10,717 nt of DNA from NCBI GenBank assembly GCA_025923175.1, contig JAICGL010000080.1, positions 1 to 10,717 on the forward strand, in the 5' to 3' direction. The translations under genes and the position numbers were made by a program. How positions within the stretch are numbered: the stretch's first letter is position 1; each line of letters opens with the position of its first letter. The notes beneath the pieces were generated by a model. That model saw nothing but the letters and a program-made list of their open reading frames with translations, did not search any database and was not told where the DNA came from. Below are positions 8,865 through 10,717 of this stretch, one piece after another. The DNA is from Acidimicrobiia bacterium (GTDB taxonomy: Bacteria; Actinomycetota; Acidimicrobiia; IMCC26256; BP-133).

Positions 8865-9621
8865 CCTTCCAGGTCGGCTGGCGCTTCTCGAGGAAGGCAC
8901 AGATGCCCTCCTGGGCGTCGCCGGTCATGGCGTTCATCGTCATGACGGCCTTGGTGAGGTCGTAGGCCTGGCGCTTGTCGAGGTCGATCTGGCGGTAGAA
9001 GGCCTGCTTGCCGAGGCCGAGCACCAGCGGGCTGGACGCAGCGATCTTCCCAGCCAGGTCGGCCACGTTCTCCTCGAGTTGCTCCGCAGGAACGACCCGG
9101 TTGACGAGGCCCCAGTCGGCGGCGGTGGCGGTGTCGATGGGCGTGCCGGTGAGCAGCATCTCCATCGCCCGCTTGCGGCCCACCGCCCGTGACACCTCGA
9201 CCATCGGCGTCGAGCAGAACAGCCCGATCTTCACGCCGGGGGTGGCGAACCATGTCCCCTCGGCCGCCACGGCCAGGTCGCAGGCGGCCACCAGCTGGCA
9301 TCCGGCGGCGGTGGCGAAGCCGTGGACCTTGGCGATCACCGGCTGCGGGATGCCCTGGATCGTCTCCATCAGCTCGGTGCAGACGGTGAACAGCTCCTGG
9401 TAGAAGGCCAGCGGCCGGCCGGTCATCTCCGACAGGTCGTGCCCGGCGGAGAGGCAGGTGCCCGCCCCTTCGATGACGACCACCGGCGTCGTCACGCCCC
9501 GCAGGGCGGGAATCATCTCCGACATCAGCTCGAGCGACAGGGCGTTGCGCTTGTCCGGCCGGTTGAGGGTGATCCGGGTGACGGCCCCCTCGTCCTTCAC
9601 GATCAGGTTCTCGGTCTGCAT
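8857..9621 (-). CDS. Crotonase-family protein, ECHDC3-like (enoyl-CoA hydratase/isomerase superfamily)
   Basis: A 254-aa crotonase-fold protein, normal length for the family. The first oxyanion-hole motif is CLSAGHDLSEM (56-66) and the second GFATAAGCQLVAACDLAVA (101-119). FATPGVKIGLFCSTPMVEVSRAV (from 125) is characteristic of the ECHDC3-like subgroup. The two catalytic glutamates of classical enoyl-CoA hydratase (Glu144 and Glu164 in the rat enzyme) are replaced by Q109 and G129, so ordinary hydratase chemistry is unlikely and the reaction is unknown. ATG 9621 is preferred over the in-frame ATG at 9693: the protein then starts at the family's usual point and a promoter-like sequence sits just upstream. 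It is first in an operon with the acyl-CoA synthetase, overlapping it by 8 nt. Confidence 0.92.
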   Translation of the reverse strand: MQTENLIVKDEGAVTRITLNRPDKRNALSLELMSEMIPALRGVTTPVVVIEGAGTCLSAGHDLSEMTGRPLAFYQELFTVCTELMETIQGIPQPVIAKVHGFATAAGCQLVAACDLAVAAEGTWFATPGVKIGLFCSTPMVEVSRAVGRKRAMEMLLTGTPIDTATAADWGLVNRVVPAEQLEENVADLAGKIAASSPLVLGLGKQAFYRQIDLDKRQAYDLTKAVMTMNAMTGDAQEGICAFLEKRQPTWKGE

Positions 9622-9627
9622 GGGGCC

Positions 9628-9657
9628 ATTCTGCCGAACCAGAGAGTGTGGGTCGAA
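9628..9657 (-). promoter_or_regulatory. Putative leaderless promoter of the crotonase/acyl-CoA synthetase operon
   Basis: On the minus strand: TTCGAC (9657-9652), an 18-nt spacer, CAGAAT (9633-9628), then 6 nt and the ATG at 9621. No Shine-Dalgarno precedes the ATG. The same CAGAAT hexamer sits 8 nt before the ATG at 797. Confidence 0.5.
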
Positions 9658-9683
9658 GGGAGGCGTAAGTAACAGCTGTCTCA

Positions 9684-9712
9684 TTTGACTCAAAAGATCA
9701 CTTCACTAACAT
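9684..9712 (+). promoter_or_regulatory. Putative leaderless promoter of the NHL-repeat gene, with a palindrome on the -35
   Basis: TTGACT (9685-9690), a 16-nt spacer, TAACAT (9707-9712, fits TANNNT), then 7 nt and the GTG at 9720. This is the best promoter match in the window. The -35 lies inside the palindrome TTTGACTCAAA (9684-9694; 5-bp arms around a central C), a possible operator half or small operator. It faces away from the crotonase promoter, with 27 bp between the two -35 boxes. Confidence 0.6.
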
Positions 9713-9719
9713 TGGCGAC

Positions 9720-10717
9720 GTGGGCCGACACCGGGGCGTCATGGCGGTCACGGCGCTGGCCCTGCTTTCGCCGACAGGCTCGACGGGCGCGCTTGCCAAG
9801 CAGAAGGACACCGCCCAGACGCAACAGGCGGGCGGGGTCATCCGAACCGTGGCCGGAAGCAATACGCGGGGCTATGGCGGCGACGGCGGCTCCGCCACCT
9901 CGGCCGCCTTCGACCAGCCCAGGGCGGCGGCAGTCGGCCCGGACGGGACCGTCTACATCGCCGACACGTTCAACCATCGCGTCCGCCGGGTCGATCCCCG
10001 CGGCGCGGTGACGACCCTGGCCGGCACCGGGCAGGCGGCGTACTCGGGTGACGGCGGCCCCGCCGGGGCGGCGACCCTGCACTGGCCCCACGGTGTGGCG
10101 GTCGATCCGGGTGGGGCCGGCCTCTACATCGCCGACTCCGCCAACCACCGGATCCGTCGGGTGGATCTCGGCTCCGGGGTCATCACCACGGTCGCGGGTG
10201 GCGCCGCCGCCGGGTGGACCGGCGACGGCGGCCCTGCGGTCGCCGCCCAACTCGAGGACCCGAAGGCCGTCTGGGCGTCGCCGTCGGGCGACCTCTTCAT
10301 CGCCGACTCCGGCAACGAACGGATCCGCCGGATCGACCGCTCCGGCACCATCAGCACCATCGCCGGCACCGGCGTCCCCGGCTACTCGGGCGATGGCGGG
10401 CCGGCCCAGGCCGCCCAGTTCGACGGGCCCCGCGGCGTGGCCGGTGACAGTGCGGGCAACCTCTACGTGGCCGACGACAACAACCACCGGATCCGGCGGA
10501 TCGATCCCTCCGGGGTGGTGACGACCGTGGCCGGCAACGGGGCCCCCGGCTACGCGGGCGACGGAGGCCCGGCTCACTCGGCGCAGCTCAGAAACCCCCG
10601 GGGCGTGGCGACGGACGGCCGGGGCAACGTGTTCATCGCCGACAGCATGAACGCCCGGATCCGCATGGTGGATTCCGCCGGAGTGATCTCGACTGTCGCG
10701 GGCTGCGGCCGGCACGG
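9720..10717 (+). CDS. Secreted NHL-repeat beta-propeller protein (3' end outside window)
   Basis: The frame is open to the window end (332 full codons). Residues 1-26 form a signal peptide (GRHR, hydrophobic MAVTALALL, cleavage after ALA), followed by NHL repeats of ~56 residues with the pattern TVAGxGxxGYSGDGGPA, PxGVAVD, GNLYIADxxNHRIRRID. Five full repeats and the start of a sixth are present. NHL repeats form beta-propellers that usually bind ligands or partners; this one would act outside the membrane. The specific function is unknown, and a C-terminal domain may lie beyond the window. The GTG at 9720 is chosen because it supplies the basic start of the signal peptide and sits 7 nt from a good -10; an ATG at 9741 would lose the basic residues. 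An in-frame TAA at 9666 bounds the gene upstream. It is divergent from the crotonase operon. Confidence 0.9.
   Translation, partial: MGRHRGVMAVTALALLSPTGSTGALAKQKDTAQTQQAGGVIRTVAGSNTRGYGGDGGSATSAAFDQPRAAAVGPDGTVYIADTFNHRVRRVDPRGAVTTLAGTGQAAYSGDGGPAGAATLHWPHGVAVDPGGAGLYIADSANHRIRRVDLGSGVITTVAGGAAAGWTGDGGPAVAAQLEDPKAVWASPSGDLFIADSGNERIRRIDRSGTISTIAGTGVPGYSGDGGPAQAAQFDGPRGVAGDSAGNLYVADDNNHRIRRIDPSGVVTTVAGNGAPGYAGDGGPAHSAQLRNPRGVATDGRGNVFIADSMNARIRMVDSAGVISTVAGCGRH
9846..10717 (+). repeat. NHL repeat array, period ~168 nt (56 codons)
   Basis: Repeat units begin at the Thr of T-[VLI]-A-G at 9846, 10014, 10188, 10356, 10524 and 10692, giving unit lengths of 56, 58, 56, 56 and 56 codons. All full units keep GDGG, a P-x-[GA]-V-like strand (PRAAAV in unit 1), IAD/VAD and an R-[IV]-R strand. 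Unit 2 has a 2-residue insertion (GGAG and LGSG turns). The repeats are diverged at the DNA level, so this is a protein-domain repeat, not a recent tandem duplication. Confidence 0.9.

Noticed and set aside
9622..9693. Upstream ATG (9693) as start of the crotonase gene
   Set aside because: It would add 24 residues unlike the family, and would cover the TTCGAC/CAGAAT promoter-like sequence that sits correctly for the ATG at 9621.

Overview
The window is GC-rich, almost wall-to-wall coding DNA from a bacterial chromosome. The content (a DnaE C-terminus, a SpoIID/LytB-domain protein in a probable non-sporeformer, a FadD plus crotonase pair, several start codons with no Shine-Dalgarno but a -10-like hexamer 6-8 nt upstream) points to an actinobacterium, quite possibly of class Acidimicrobiia. 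The class-level guess is an inference from general gene character, not from a marker gene.

Layout. 1-724 (+): 3' end of dnaE. 725-796: a short gap with two adjacent inverted repeats. 797-1468 (+): an uncharacterised 223-aa protein. 1469-1535: a gap holding a strong hairpin that also resembles a CIRCE operator. 1536-3449 (+): a secreted, C-terminally anchored SpoIID/LytB-domain protein. 3446-5533 (-): a thioredoxin-like/DUF255 protein (YyaL/SSP411 family), whose stop codon interleaves with that of the SpoIID gene. 5534-5557: a 24-bp divergent gap with a nearly symmetric TATA core. 5558-6424 (+): a MOSC-domain protein, coupled by a TGATG overlap to 6424-7242 (+), a ParA-family ATPase. 8864-7188 (-): an acyl-CoA synthetase whose 3' end overlaps the ParA gene by 55 nt and which carries a perfect 15-bp minisatellite. 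9621-8857 (-): an ECHDC3-like crotonase-family protein, upstream of and overlapping the synthetase gene, so the two form an operon. 9622-9719: a divergent gap with two back-to-back promoter-like sequences. 9720-10717 (+): a secreted NHL-repeat beta-propeller protein, cut by the window end.

How the genes work together. The crotonase and acyl-CoA synthetase are an evident two-gene acyl-CoA metabolism operon. The MOSC and ParA genes are translationally coupled, which is an unusual pairing. The SpoIID and NHL proteins both act outside the membrane. The remaining neighbours look like unrelated genes packed together, with overlapping ends and minimal intergenic DNA.

I found no tRNA, rRNA, CRISPR array, insertion sequence or phage gene. 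I do not see a clear defence or mobile system. The most interesting things are regulatory and structural: the symmetric divergent leaderless promoter, the CIRCE-like hairpin, the coding minisatellite, and the MOSC-ParA pair.
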